Shown piece after piece: positions 23,657-36,210 of a DNA stretch of 64,000 nucleotides. The stretch is from Hepsetus odoe (Eukaryota; Chordata; Actinopteri; Characiformes; Hepsetidae). Each line of letters opens with the position of its first letter. The stretch's first letter is position 1. The notes under the pieces were generated by a model. That model was given only the letters and a program-made list of their open reading frames with translations, ran no database searches and was not told the origin of the DNA. A program made the position numbers and the translations under genes. The DNA is taken from assembly GCA_017165825.1 (NCBI GenBank), contig CM029367.1, forward strand, positions 2,981,224 to 3,045,223. The letters are read 5' to 3'.

Positions 23657-26395
23657 CAGACACAGTACCAAAACGGCCCGTTTAATTCTAAGGGAAAGGT
23701 GCTTTTTGGGTTCATAAAGAAAACATATAAAAGATCCCCTAAAGATCCCCTAAATATAATACAACCCCATGGTATATATTTGTCAACATCAACGTCAACA
23801 CAATATTGCTACCGAGACCAAAAATGGCCGCATCAGACGAGGTTTGTCGGGAAACGATGCTTGAGTTAACGTGTTTTCACTCATGAAAACAACAAATCGT
23901 TCACATTCATTTAGCCCAGACAGCCCAGATCTCTTTTAAACTCGACATACTTGCCACACTTCAAATCGCCCATTTCTAAAGATAATTGGTTTCTATGACG
24001 GCATCCTGTTCCAACACATTTCCCATTATTGCAGCTCGCGGTAGGTCATTATACAGGTAAACTGTTCCATCCCTGCTTTGAAGGTAGCAGGATTAGCATT
24101 TCACCCTGTTATTATGGCAGCCAACAATCAAAAGAGTGGGAGTAAATGTGTATGTGATCACCTCTCTTACTTTTGTTCACTGCGAGGGAAAAAAAAATCT
24201 TTTCGCATGGAGGGGACGCTGGTCCGCTAATGCGGAGTCTAATTGGCTGATATGAGGTTGCTACTGGAGAGCATTTCACACTTGCACCCACACCGCAAGG
24301 CGGCCGCCCACCTCTCTCCGCTGCTGGCGCTCACTGCCGATTGGCATATGGATTCCATGGTTACGGCATGTTTTAAGGGGCCCATAACGTGGAAACTAAA
24401 TCGTCCTCTTGATGCTCTTCCATACAGCCTACAGGACTCTGGGCCGAGGTGGGAGGATGTTTGAAACGTTGCCGTGAAAGCAGATGAAGGACTTCGTGTG
24501 GATCTTACGGGGTCAAACACATGCCCTGCACGCAGTCTAAGAGAAACGTTCTCTGTCCGACCTCAAATGTAGGAAAACCAACAAAACCATACACCCCTCT
24601 TGCCATCTTTTCTTTTGCCCGTGTCAAAAGATTGCACGCCTGGCAGAGATTATTATACATTCACACTGTCCTATTTTCCGCAGGAAACACCGCCCAGACA
24701 CCCGTCTGCTGAGACTGTGTTTAATTTTAAAGCTCTTATTGTCTCAAGGCTCCAAGGGTGACCTGTAAAGTGTCACAGTTAGTATTCTGCCAAGCCCTCA
24801 TCATCTCCCAACTGTGTTTGAAAAGAAGGACCTCCTAAATAGTAATAGAGCTAAGCTGAGATTCAAAGGTGGATTCAAAGCTTCTTTTGTTTTTCGCTTG
24901 CAGCTAAAAAAAAGGCATGATTCATTATAGCCGTGTCTCTTGTGGTGACTACAATCTACTCATCATCCTGAGCCTGAATTCAAATTTGTGCAGTAAACAT
25001 TCCATAAAACCGTATTAACGTGTGCACTAGGGGGCAGTTTTGCACCTACCAGTTTAGGTAAATAAAAAATTATCCATTTGCAACCGGTTTTTTATTAAAC
25101 GATTGTAGAATTGTTTAGTTTACGTGGACTTATGGTCTTTTCCCAATCCTGAGATTTAGTGTATTTGGTTGCAACCAATTAGAGTTTCCTGAACAAGACA
25201 TCCAAAATTTGTGATGTTAGAATCTGATCTGATTGGTCAAAGTATGTGCTGATATTAGATTAGATCAGGATGCTTTAAACATGAATCTATCTATTTTCTA
25301 TCTTCATTAGATAGACTCCCGAGTCTTCTTTAGAGACTCCCGATTTTGATTGGGGGGGGACATTCTGGGCCTTGCTGGGACATGTAGTTCCAAACAAGTT
25401 CAATAGATCTTTTTCAAGCATCAAAATCCTGTTTTTTTCTGCCAGGATTAGCCTCACCCTCACATGCTATTACAAATCCCATAGAGTGACTAGTGGAAAT
25501 CAGAAGCATCCCATTATAAAGTGCATTTTATGCTTTTTTTGGACCAGATTTAGATTTGTATGTTCTGATCTGAAAGCCTACCCCTATCAGCAGTGTTTGG
25601 CTAATCTGCCACGTGTTATAAGTGTGTTTTTAAATACTTCTCAGAAAGTGACCCATGGTTACCCCTAAACTCAATTTTTGCATCTCTAGGCAAATATATT
25701 GAAGGATAATCAGTTTTGAGCTCGGCGCCCTGCATCAGGGCTTGCACTCCTCTACAACCTGATGGAGTGTACCATAATTACTACACAGCCATGCATGAAG
25801 CACTCACTATTGGAAGGTTTGCCATTTCGGTTTTCTCCCGGGGAGCGCACACAGGCAAGTTTGAGCAGATTTTCTCATCGATTCAGCTTCGTTTAAGAAA
25901 CATAATGCATTTTAATGCAGGATTTAACACCGTCTGACAACATATTTTTGAACACAAGAGGAGAAAAACGATCGGAGAGCCGTACATTTCAGCCACACAT
26001 GCCACTGCTTCTCTTGAATGCTTAATTTTTCCCCTTTAAAAAAAATACTGACATAATTACTGTCAGCATAGGCTGTAATTATGCCATGAAGATCAAGAAA
26101 GTAGTAATGTGGTAGTGTCTCTGATGACAGATTCCTCAGTTTAATGACTACTTTGGAGCCGGATTCATGAATGAAGATGAAAGTGTTGATGGACAAGGCT
26201 AAAATGTATAGATGAATTATAGCAGGGGGTAGCAAGAGGGAATGAAAAAGAATGAATTTGCCCTGCTGGCCTGTTAAAAAAGGAAACAACTCCATTCCTT
26301 CTCATGAAGCTCAGAGACTCTTCAATATGGCTTACGTAAACCAGACTAAGAAGCTACAGCAATAATTTAACAGCTCAAAAAGCTTCAATCAATAA
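23657..26395. other. nrg3: 2.7-kb repeat-poor intronic sequence
   Basis: No transposon recognised. 24200-24480 (GC-richer, TTGGCATATGGATTCCATGG) stands out from AT-rich surroundings and could be regulatory. Confidence 0.45.
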
Positions 26396-27290
26396 AAAAC
26401 CAAGAGACAACCATCCTACAGTCCGATTAACCAATCATTGGTCCAACTAACCAACTATCCAACCAACCTTCCAACCAGCTAACCATTGAGCCAACCAACT
26501 GTCCAACCAGCCAACCATTCAGCCAACCAATTGCCCAACCTTTCAACCATTATCCATCTCACCGACTTACAACCCACCAACTGTGCAACTAACCAACTAT
26601 CCAACCAACCAATCAACCAACCATCAACCATCCCACCATCCTGCCAACTAACCAGCTGTCAAACCAACCAACTAATCACAACCAACAAAACCAAACATCA
26701 ACCATCCAACCAACTGTCCAACCAACCAATCAATCATCCCACCGTCCTGCCAACCAGCCAACTAACCACAACCAACAAAACCATCAAACCAAACATCAAC
26801 CATCCCACAGACTGGCCAACTACCCAACAGTCTAACTAACCAACTATCCAACCAACCATCAACCATCCCACTGTCCTGCCAACCAGCCAACTAACCAGCT
26901 GTCCAGCCGACCAACCAACTAATCACAACCAACAAAACCATCCAACTAAACATCAACCATCCCACCAACTGTCCAACTAACCAACTATCCAACCAACCAA
27001 TCAATCATCCCACCGCCCTGCCAACCAGCCAACTAACCACAACCAACAAAATCATCCAACCAAACATCAACCATCCCACAGACTGGCCAACCACCCAACA
27101 GTCTGACTAACCAACTATCCAATCAACCAACCAACCAACCGTTCAGCCAACCAGCCATCCAACCAACCTACCATCAACCATCAGCCATCCCACAGACAGA
27201 CCAAACAATCAAACAACCAACCAATCAAACATCCAACCAACTGTCTAGTCAATCAATCACCAACCACCCCACCAGATTAAACAACCTGCT
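26396..27290. repeat. CCAA/ATCAACC degenerate satellite
   Basis: About 900 bp of AACCAACCATC-type short repeats, very poor in G on the plus strand. A higher-order block (CATCCCACCGTCCTGCCAAC, then CACAACCAACAAAACCATC) recurs near 26640, 26745, 26865 and 27010. The open frame inside (Asn/Gln/Thr/Pro-rich) is compositional. Confidence 0.9.
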
Positions 27291-27486
27291 GGAAAACACA
27301 GGTTGAGGAATTAAACACTGTATACTGGATTTTTCTACTCATCTTGAACACCTCCAATCTAACATACTAAAGTACATTTATCATCCAAACATGTGGATTG
27401 TTAACCCTATATAAATGGTAAGGACCATAATGCCATGCTCTGCCTACTAATACAGGTGTCCACAACCCCATCAAGCACTGCAATCA

Positions 27487-27735
27487 GTGAAAGTGAAAGT
27501 GCCTATTTGTCATTGTGAAACACAGCACAGAGTGAAACAAGATGAAAAGAAACACCTGCTTTTAACCCACACACCGCGCAGCAGGAGGCACCCTTAACCA
27601 GTATACGGGGGCAGGGATGAGGACAGTACCTTGCTCAAGGGTTCCTCAGGCCAATGTACTGGTCTGGGATTCAATCCCACGGTTCTTCAATCCTGGGGCC
27701 TAATCCCTAACCACTAGCTCCATGCTGTCCCACAG
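27487..27735 (-). mobile_element. Main-family SINE, near full length
   Basis: Inverted tail GTGAAAGTGAAAGTGCC, GGACAGTACCTTGCTCAAGG core and a diverged head (CCACTAGCTCCATGCTGTCC). Confidence 0.82.
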
Positions 27736-30700
27736 ATCAGAAAGCATAAATGGGGCTAGAAGATGGCATGGGTTTCTATCAAAGAGGCTGAAGAACATCT
27801 CATTAAAGACAGCCCCCTCAATGATGTGGGACAGGAGCAGTTAAACACCATCCAGTAACACTATGCTTTTAGCCGGTTAATTATTTAGTGAACTATGTTA
27901 ATTGTTTAGATGGAGCTAAGGGTTCACTGTGATAAGAGCAAAGGTTCGATAAAATCACAACACGGCCATGATTTCAGTAGAGGCACAATGTGAGCAGTCC
28001 CAGCCCTGCTGACCTGCCTCTGATACTTTGTCTGCTTTTACGCTCTTGATTCAACTGATCAGCTAATTACTCCTCCGTGAGCTGAATTAATGCTGTTACG
28101 GCACCACCCCGTGTAGGAGAAGGAGACCCTCAGGCAGGAATAGCGTGCCAGCAAGGCAAAGGAGTCTCCAATGACGATAAAGGTGATAGGAACGAGCAGA
28201 CATATTATCGACATGCTTCTTTAACCTCAATTTCTGTAGATCTTCCCCGCTCGGAAGGCTGTGGCTGATGTCTTTCTCTGCAGACTTTGACAGCAGGGAG
28301 TAGTTTGGCCCTGAAGCAGGACAAATGCTGTGTGGTGAAAAAAACATGGCTGACGGTCTGTATACAGTGTGGTTCTAAAAGCTGAGAGACCTTGAGGCCT
28401 GAGTTATATCAGAGTGGATCATCATTCAAAGTAGAGCGGGGAACTGAATCGCAGCACTCGCTCTTGTACACCTCCATGGAAGGCTCGAAGCAGTGCTGGT
28501 CACGGGTTCCATATCAATATCTTGAAATATTGAATGGTGTGAATCTTGCCCCGCCCCACTTTGGCTCTTATTTCACTGAGCAAAAGACACGGATTGATTG
28601 TGATATCCTTCCATCTTTCCTTAGAAAGGAAGGGCTGATCCCAGCTTGGTGGAATTCAGGCCCAGCCCTACTGTAAACGCCGGGAGATGTTTTTTTCAGT
28701 TTCTCTTACGACCCATAAATCTCTGCACATGGACGAGCGCCACCTTCCCCCATCTTCCAACAGGGAATGCTGGGAGATTTGTGTGCTATGCTTCCCAGTG
28801 GAAAGCAGGACAGGAAGTGATGAATGTGGGCCAAAACGTCAAAGAGCCTCAAAATACATCAAAATCTCTGGGCCGCTGTGAGCATGCAGAATCAGATTTG
28901 GGGTATTAGCAGAGGTGAACATCCACACACATGAGCAATGATGCTATTTTAGAAATCATGTTAGAGGCGTAGAAAAAATACATACATTTGCACATGTAAC
29001 GGAAAGATTCAATCACGAGGCCAAAGCTCAACTCAAGATTTTGTGAGATCAATTGAAACTCACCATGCATGTGCTAATAACCGGGTCAAAGCAGAAGAGA
29101 ATGTATAGCGAGATGCAAAATGATCCACTGGTCACCTCAAAAATGAAGGAAATGACTGACATCTACAGTCTGGACACGTACAAAGAGGATATTATGACAA
29201 AAGGGAGCATAGCCGAAAACTCACTGAGAACAGAGGAAAAGGACAGCTAAGCCATTCAGGTCAGAAGGAGAGAGCATTTCATTAACCCCACCATAATAGC
29301 CGTGGGACTCTGGCTGAGCCGAAGTCCATGGTGAGACACAGGGGTCAACTCAGAAATGCCACAACAAACTGCTGATATAGCTCAACACTTGCCCAGTTCT
29401 GTCCAAACCTGCTTCTTTCATTCATGCCCAATGGCATCCCATCTATGTTATCATCCAAATCAGAGGGAGCAACACTGACCCCCCTCTGTATCTACCCAAG
29501 CTGACCAGTCTTTTCAAATATATATCAACTATGATCACCCAGTAGGCAACTACTGCATCTCTCCAAAGCGTCTAAACCTGCCTCGACACCATCAGCACCG
29601 TTTCCACCATTACTGACTTCACTTGCCCAGCAACTACTGTTGCAACTCCTCGCAAACAGAGACATCCATCCAATCTTACTGATCACGGGCATGGGAGCTG
29701 GAGCCTATCCCGGTGATCATAAGGTTAAAGGTGGACAAACACGCTGGACATGCCCCATGCTATCATATGTTTAGAATAATTTAATTAGAAAATTAGTTTT
29801 GAAATAAGGCTAATTACAACATCACCATCTCAACCTGCAGCCACCAACTCTACCCAGATCTGCCCAACTGTACCTGTCCATTCCTGTACAGACCTCCCCC
29901 AGATCTTGATCTCCATCTATTAGCTCTAACACGGTCCTATTCTCCTACTATAGTGGGAAATTATAAAAAAAAATCACTTGCAATTCCAGATGCTCACACC
30001 GACGAGGTTGCTGTATTTGTTACAATATGCAATACTATGCAAAAGGTACTTGGCAAAACTTCAATCTGTTGTATGATCACAACAGCACAACTGGCAGGGA
30101 CTGCATCTGCTGAAGGATACACCCAACAGACTCTTTCCATATCTGTCCAGCAAGACCAACATTAAGGTTGTCAGAAATTTGCATTTGCACCCTCCCAGTC
30201 ATAGAAAAGGTGCAGATCAGACACAACAGGAGATGCAGGAGTAGCTTCAATTTAGCCCTCTAGTTATTTGACCAGAACGCTTCAGATACTCTCCACAAGG
30301 AGTAACCTTGGTAATGTTACACTCCCGAGGGAGCCCAACTTAGGCCGATAGCTGAAATGGCCTCCAGATGTTATGAGTGCTAACTTACGCCCACACTCTG
30401 GCTTCGGTGGGGTGAGGAAGAAGGTGGAGGAAGATTGAGCGATAGATGCACAGAGGGACATGATGGCACTTTTCCAGCAGTGTTTTAATGTGTGCATGTG
30501 TGTTCATACATGGGTTGGGGTTGGGGGGGGGCTGCTATCCATGGGAACTCCATGGTAACAGAGTGAGCGATACGCTATAAGCCTCTTAGCCTAGATTTAC
30601 ATGGTGCGCGGCACATCCCTGTGCACGTATGCCTGCCTTGCTGCTCAGCACCACCATCCTTCAGTTAGCTGTAGATGATAAAGCTGGAATTAGATCGCAA

Positions 30701-31131
30701 TGATACCTTTGACAGGGGTGGTAGGGAATATCATTGCTAGTAGAGTTGGCTTAGAGGATAATTGCTGTAAAGGAGCTGATGGAGGTAAATGCTTGGCTAA
30801 CAGAATAGAAGGGAAGTCCACCACACATGGAATCAGGCAGACGAGGAATGAGGACAATGCAGTAGGTTGTATAAACCAAATTTTACCATTTTTTGTGCTC
30901 TGGAGCTTCAAGAATAGTGGCATCTGTCCATCCATTCATGCTGAAGAGATAAAAAAACAAGTCTTGTTTGGCTTAAAAGAAATATAATACCAAGGAGTAA
31001 TGCTGTTCCTACATATGTGGACGTTTTAATAAATTTTATACTGCAAATCAAAAAGTAATGAGTATCTCCTGGAGAAAGCAAAGCCGTTGATGGTCTTAAA
31101 GGCTTATGGTCACTGATAACATCAACCTTTA
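27736..31131. other. nrg3: 3.4-kb mostly unique intronic sequence
   Basis: Only the LINE2-like scrap at 29690 was recognised. Frames of 60-100 codons have no family features. Confidence 0.5.
29690..29755 (-). mobile_element. Tail fragment of a LINE2-tailed SINE or LINE2
   Basis: GAGCTGGAGCCTATCCCGG followed by ACACGCTGGACATG is the reverse orientation of the tail block. No head is present. A still shorter similar scrap lies at 33374-33400. Confidence 0.5.
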
Positions 31132-31245
31132 GTTTGGGCATGTCCAGAGGAGAGACGAGGAGGGAGGAGGATGTTGAAGATGGAGCTGCAAGGCAAGAAG
31201 AAAAGAGCAAAGAGGAGGTTTATGGACGTGGTGAGAGAGGACACT
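31132..31245 (+). mobile_element. Short RTE-type LINE fragment
   Basis: Contains GGCATGTCCAGAGGAGAGAC, GATGTTGAAGATGGAGCTGC and GAGGTTTATGGACGTGGTGA, all collinear with the 3' part of the RTE copies at 52.3 and 55.25 kb. It has no GAA tail; the Tc1 remnant follows directly. Confidence 0.75.
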
Positions 31246-31247
31246 GT

Positions 31248-31450
31248 CTTGTCATTTCTTAAAATCATCTTCAGAAACATTTCTCCAGGCTTCTCGAAGA
31301 ACATTCCGTAGCTCTTCTTCGGACGCCGGCTGCCTTTGGTTTCCTTCTCTGCCTCTGAAACTGCTCAGGAACAGAGACTGTACTGAAAGTGAGAGCCAAA
31401 AACTTGGTCCTTCTGGAATCTCCAGACATTGGCACAGCACTGTTTCTTTT
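31248..31450 (-). pseudogene. Tc1-like transposase C-terminal remnant joined to one 69-bp-type unit
   Basis: The minus-strand translation at about 31255-31345 contains NQRQPASEEELRNVL and EAWRNVSEDDFKK, which match the extreme C-terminus of Tc1-like transposases (a PTSKEELW...EAW-type ending). Directly to its right (31355-31450) is a single diverged copy of the unit that forms the 69-bp minisatellites elsewhere in this window. The rest of the transposase, including the DDE core, is missing, so this looks like an internally deleted element. It abuts an RTE fragment on its left. Confidence 0.65.
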
Positions 31451-32631
31451 TTTATTATTATTATTTTTTTTATATATCTTACCCAGCTCTTTATTTTATT
31501 CAATCCTTCCATCTTCCTGGTACCAGATTCTGATTCTGAAGAATCTGAAAAAGGTAATCGTTCCCAAACAGAGCAAGAACCATGAAGATACCCTGGTTAA
31601 AGATGGCTGAGGGTTTTCCAGAGAACTCCAGGAATAGGCCCGATGCTAAGATGGTTACAATCTTCAAGAGCTCCATCATTTATTCCATAAATTCAAACTG
31701 GAATTGATGGCATAAAAGTACATTTTGAGGAAACACACACACATCAGCATAAAAAGCAGAAACAAATATAAAACATGTCCCTTAAGCTGTCCAACAATCT
31801 GATGTGAACTCATGAAGGACACCGATGGACAAAGAAACAAAGGTCAATTCGATATCTTCTTCAATTTCCAACAGCTGCTCTGTGACTAAGCGAGGCACTC
31901 GGTTATGAAGACACATCCAGAAAGCCAGTCCACTCCTGCCCTCCGTCCATTCCCACAGCACCACTGGCTGAACAAGCAGACAGAGACGGGGTTGGGGTCG
32001 ACATGGCGCAGACTACAGATCAGACTGGGGAGAGGGACACAGATGGAAACACTCCAATCATGGCAGCCATTTTGTGCTCTACACTACAGGCTGCTGATTG
32101 GAAGCCAGCATTTGGACTGAATAAACCAAACAAACAAAAGTGTTGGAACAGCACGGAAGATGTTTCGGCGAAAAGAGAACGTCGTGTCCAGATCTCAGAC
32201 ATTTCTGACTTTATGTCCAGTTCCTGAAAGCAGAGGGAAGTGGTGTGTGATGAGCATGTGGAGGATTTTACAGTTCAAGGACGACTGGGAAACTCAAGAC
32301 AGTTACCCGCCGAAGAAAGAATTGATTCTTTTCTTTTCTGCTCCTGTCTGTCCCTCCTTTTTCCTTTCCCTCGTTTGTGAGGCAGGCACCGGTCCTGCTG
32401 CAAGGATTAACTAGCATTACAACTTCAGAGTAGCCTACTTACATAAAGAATGAGCATTTCTTATGAGGTTTATGCCGTCGAGTCGTTTCCTACTACAGAC
32501 CCGGTCTCAATCAAAACCAACGGCTTTGTGGACTTCCTAGTGTATAACTGCACAGTGAGAACCTGTAATGTTTTCCTTTCTTTATATGTTCATCGGATTT
32601 TTTCTTTATTTCATTATTTGTATGTCATAAA
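31451..32631. other. nrg3: Unannotated intronic sequence
   Basis: (TTA)n-like run near 31453-31480; rest unique. Confidence 0.5.
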
Positions 32632-32808
32632 GGACAAAGGTGGCCTCACAGCGAGATGATGCCGGGTTCGATTCCTAGGCGGGACGGTCCGGGTTCTTTG
32701 TGTGGAGTTTGCATGTTCTCCGGTGTCTGCGTGGGTTTCCTCCAGGAGCTCTGGTTTCCAAAAAACCTTCATGTCAGGTGAACTGGAGATGATAAATTGG
32801 TTGTGTGC

Positions 32809-32847
<39 letters not shown>

Positions 32848-33003
32848 AGTGTGTGTGTGTGTGTTTGTCTGCCCTGCGAAGAACTGGAGACCGTGTCCAG
32901 GGTGTCTCCCCTCCTTTCACCCTATGAGAGCTGGGGTAAGCTCCAGCACCTCCCTTGTCTCCAATTAGGACAAGCGGCTAGAAAAAGAGTGAGTGAGAGT
33001 GAG
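32632..33003 (+). mobile_element. SINE with tRNA-like head and LINE2-like tail, with target-site duplication
   Basis: Head includes GGGTTCGATTCC (B box); the body has GTTTGCATGTTCTCC and GTGGGTTTCCTCC; the tail has CCGTGTCCAGGGTGTCTCCC and GAGAGCTGGGGTAAGCTCCA. An internal (GT)n microsatellite (about 32811-32865) has expanded inside the element. TATGTCATAAA lies on both sides (32621-32631 and 33004-33014), an 11-bp target-site duplication. Confidence 0.87.
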
Positions 33004-33171
33004 TATGTCATAAAACATTATAAACATTATAAATTCTAACTGTCAAACTGAAACAGCTTATTGTTGATATTATTAAATGTTACGAACTGTAGCAAAAAAC
33101 CTTTTCCATGATGGACAATTCCTGCATGTCCATGCTTGTCCATTTCTGTTCTTATACGAGCATATGGGTCG

Positions 33172-33356
33172 AATGGGTATGAATACTGGACCAATATGTT
33201 GCCCCAAGGTACCGTCCCCATCACTGCTCCCCGGGTGCTTGACGTGGCTGCCCACTGCTACAGAGTGAGTGTGGGTTAAATAAAGAGGATGCATTTTGTT
33301 GTGGTTCACTTTGTGGTCACAATGACAAACGGTCACTGTCACTTTCACTTTCACTC
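33172..33356 (+). mobile_element. Main-family SINE, head-truncated
   Basis: Begins at a degraded B-box region, keeps AAGGTACCGTCCCCATCAC, GGGTTAAATAAAGAGG and a good tail. Confidence 0.78.
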
Positions 33357-33400
33357 TGATACCCATCCATCCATCTATCCCAGGATGTGCTGGAGCCTAT

Positions 33401-34625
33401 CCACCCATCCCAGCACTCCCAGCACAGGTTGGACCAGCTGCTGGTCGGTTGCAGAGGTCTACAGATCTATTTATGTTGAGGAACCTCCCCAAAAAGGTTC
33501 TACAAGCAGTTGCATTTTTAACAGGTTCTGCCTATCCATGCAGAACATTCCCAGACTTCGGGACAAAGAGGGTTTTCTCCCCTTGAATGGCAGAGGAAAA
33601 TGGCCTCGACACCATCAGTGGAAGACTCGGGAGAAGAGGCACAGGTCTGGTGGGAGGTTAGAGGAGAGCCGGTGGAAATGACTGCTTTGTTTTCCCTGCT
33701 GCTTCCATTTTTTCCCTCAGATTAAGCATAAAGAGGGCAAACATTGCTTGGCTTTGAACTGTGACAACTTCCTCAAACCTTCCTCCGTGCTATTTAACAG
33801 ACCTCCTCCTGCCATCGGACAAAAGCAGAAAGAAAACTCGGTGCTGGTTTACGGGAAAGAGAAAGAGAGGTTTGAAAAAGAAAAGGAGCTCTGCACATAT
33901 GCAGCATATGCACAACCAGCCAGTGGCCCTATTTTTATTTGATTTTTTTTCACGTTTGGCCTCATATTCCCCCACATCGGATTACACACCGATTAGCCAA
34001 GGCATTAAAAAAGCCTATTGCATGGATCCCCTTATGCCACCAAAACAGCTCATCATGGCATGGACTCCAGAAGACCTCTGAAGATGTGCTGAAGTACCAC
34101 GGTTTGATAAAAGCAGGATTTGCAGCACATTCTAGAGTTTCTATTGTAACCAGTGGAGTTTAATGGCTGCTTTGGTCAAGCCGATTTGCAGGACCAAGAT
34201 TGAGAACCGCTGGGTAAAGCCTGGGTAAATAAAGAACCTGCACACAAAGTAAAGGGTTTCAATCAAAGGTTCTTCCAGGAATGTAGGTCAAACTTGATCT
34301 TACTGCCCAGGACAGTGGGTTATCATTATCAGATCAATTTAATCTACAATTTTAAGACATTACCATCAGGATTACCATTGGCCAAGGCGTTTGAGTTTCC
34401 TTTACAACTAATCATGTGAGCAGTGAATGGCTGGCATGTCAAGATGTCAAGATCACGAACAACTGGGTTGACTGGGAAAACTGGGAGGAGGGTTAAAATA
34501 ATGTAAAGGTTTCAATTTAAAGCTTGAACTGGGAATCAAAAAAAAGAACTGGGAATCAAATATTCTCTTATATTCTGTTCCAAAACAAACTCATCTGGAC
34601 AGCTTATACTAAAAAAAGGTGAAAA
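33401..34625. other. nrg3: Unannotated intronic sequence
   Basis: Unique apart from a GGTTCTT scrap near 34210-34285. Confidence 0.5.
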
Positions 34626-34886
34626 AAGTGAAAGTGACTATTCTTGTCATTGCGAAGTCACAGCATAGCACACTGTGAACCACAACGAAATCAGACGTCT
34701 GCATTTAAACCCATGCACAAATGCACACCGTGCAGCAGGGGGCAGCTACAAAAGCGCCCGGGGAGCAGTGACGGGGACAGTACCTTGCTCAAGGGTATCT
34801 CAGGGCAATCTACTGATAAGTGGTTTGAACCCACAATCCTCCGATTCTGTGGCCGACTCCCTGACCACTAGGCCACCGCTGCCCCG
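34626..34886 (-). mobile_element. Main-family SINE, full length
   Basis: Inverted tail AAGTGAAAGTGACT, GGACAGTACCTTGCTCAAGG core, head ending CCACTAGGCCACCGCTGCCC. Confidence 0.85.
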
Positions 34887-34984
34887 TGTCTTCTATCACA
34901 ACTAGACAAAATGTTTTAAAGCCTCCTTTATAGCACATTATCTTGGGTGCTGGGATAAAAAGTTCCTTTTTTACAAATTTTTCA

Positions 34985-35165
34985 AATTTCCAATAAAGAA
35001 CTGAAAGACAATGTTAATTAATCTGGGTTTAGGTTGTTCCAGGAATGTCCTCTGAACCTTAGAAGCGGTTCTTCACGCGAAGACATCTCTTTTACAAAGA
35101 AAGTCAATTAATTGCGAGGTTCCTATGGAGCCAAAAATGGTTCTTCTGTCCCACAAAGAAACACT
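34985..35165. repeat. GGTTCTT-type dispersed repeat remnant
   Basis: GAACCTTAGAAGCGGTTCTT and AAAAATGGTTCTTCTG resemble a widespread teleost non-autonomous repeat made of GGTTCTT/AAGAACC motifs. Similar scraps lie at 15430-15530, 34210-34285 and 44615-45000. Boundaries are not defined. Confidence 0.4.
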
Positions 35166-36030
35166 CATATTTTAAAGTGCGGGTCAATTTGGTCTGACGA
35201 GGGTAGTCCACTGTCCTGAGCATGTCGCAGTGGGACGCAGCCCTTCCTTTGATGTCGTCCCATCTGGTTTTGGTGATAACCGCCTGTGACGGCCTTATCT
35301 CGGGACGTTCTCCAGCACATTTCTACCCAAAAGCATCGACCCCCAGCAGTGGCCTCCCTACTGATGTCATTATGTCTCCCGAACGCTACCAGCCTGTCTG
35401 CTTCCCTTCAGTTTTTCCTCTCCGTCTCTTTTGTTTTCCGCCTCTTCCTCCCAACTGCTCTAATTACTCCGGCTAAGATATTCTCAAGGTGGCACAGCTG
35501 TGGGGGCTTCATTATTACAGATGTCCTACACTACAATAATGACCTCCCTCCTCCCCAATACACACCGTCTCTCTCCCTCTGTCTCTCTTTCTTCCTCTCT
35601 CCCTGTCTCTCTCTCAGAAGATGGATCCATGCTAGACTCACAAATATGTTCCTCTTTTTAGGACAAGCTTCACCGAATGCAGGACGAAGACCAAAATAAG
35701 TCAAGTTCTTGAGATTGGACCAGGAGAGCTGCTGCAAGAATGAATGAGCTTGGGCTGCAAAGTAACGAGAAAATTCAAATAAGAAAGCAATTGGGGAAGA
35801 AATGAGTGCAACATAAGAATGCATGTTTTTTTTCTCTCATCTCTCCCTCTCTCTCACATTCTTCCTCTTTTTACCTTCTCTTTTTCAGCGTAATGATGTC
35901 TCAAAGGGCTCGAGTCAGGCTCTTTTGGGGAAATCTGAGTCTGGGGCTTTTGTCCAATCCTTCAGTCAGACCAGCATTTGTAAGCCAGTAGCCGTTAGCC
36001 GCATGTCTCATTTGGGATACTACACACATA

Positions 36031-36033
<3 letters not shown>
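35166..36033. other. nrg3: Unannotated intronic sequence with CT-rich patches
   Basis: CT-rich at 35565-35618 and 35832-35885; otherwise unique. Confidence 0.5.
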
Positions 36034-36093
<60 letters not shown>

Positions 36094-36101
36094 ACACACG
36101 C
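36034..36101. repeat. (CA)n microsatellite
   Basis: About 33 dinucleotides with one CT interruption, just left of the 47-bp array. Confidence 0.92.
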
Positions 36102-36210
36102 TGCACTATTTTATCCAAAGTCATGAGGTCAAATAAAGGTCCTGTAACTATATATGATAATAAAATGTACTTTATATACAGAGTCGGGAAGTAATGAATG
36201 AATTAAGAGT

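Noticed and set aside
26486..26839. 117-residue Asn/Gln/Pro/Thr-rich frame
   Set aside because: Falls wholly in the CCAA satellite.
33289..33681. 130-residue plus-strand frame
   Set aside because: Starts inside a SINE tail and runs into unique sequence; no homology recognised.
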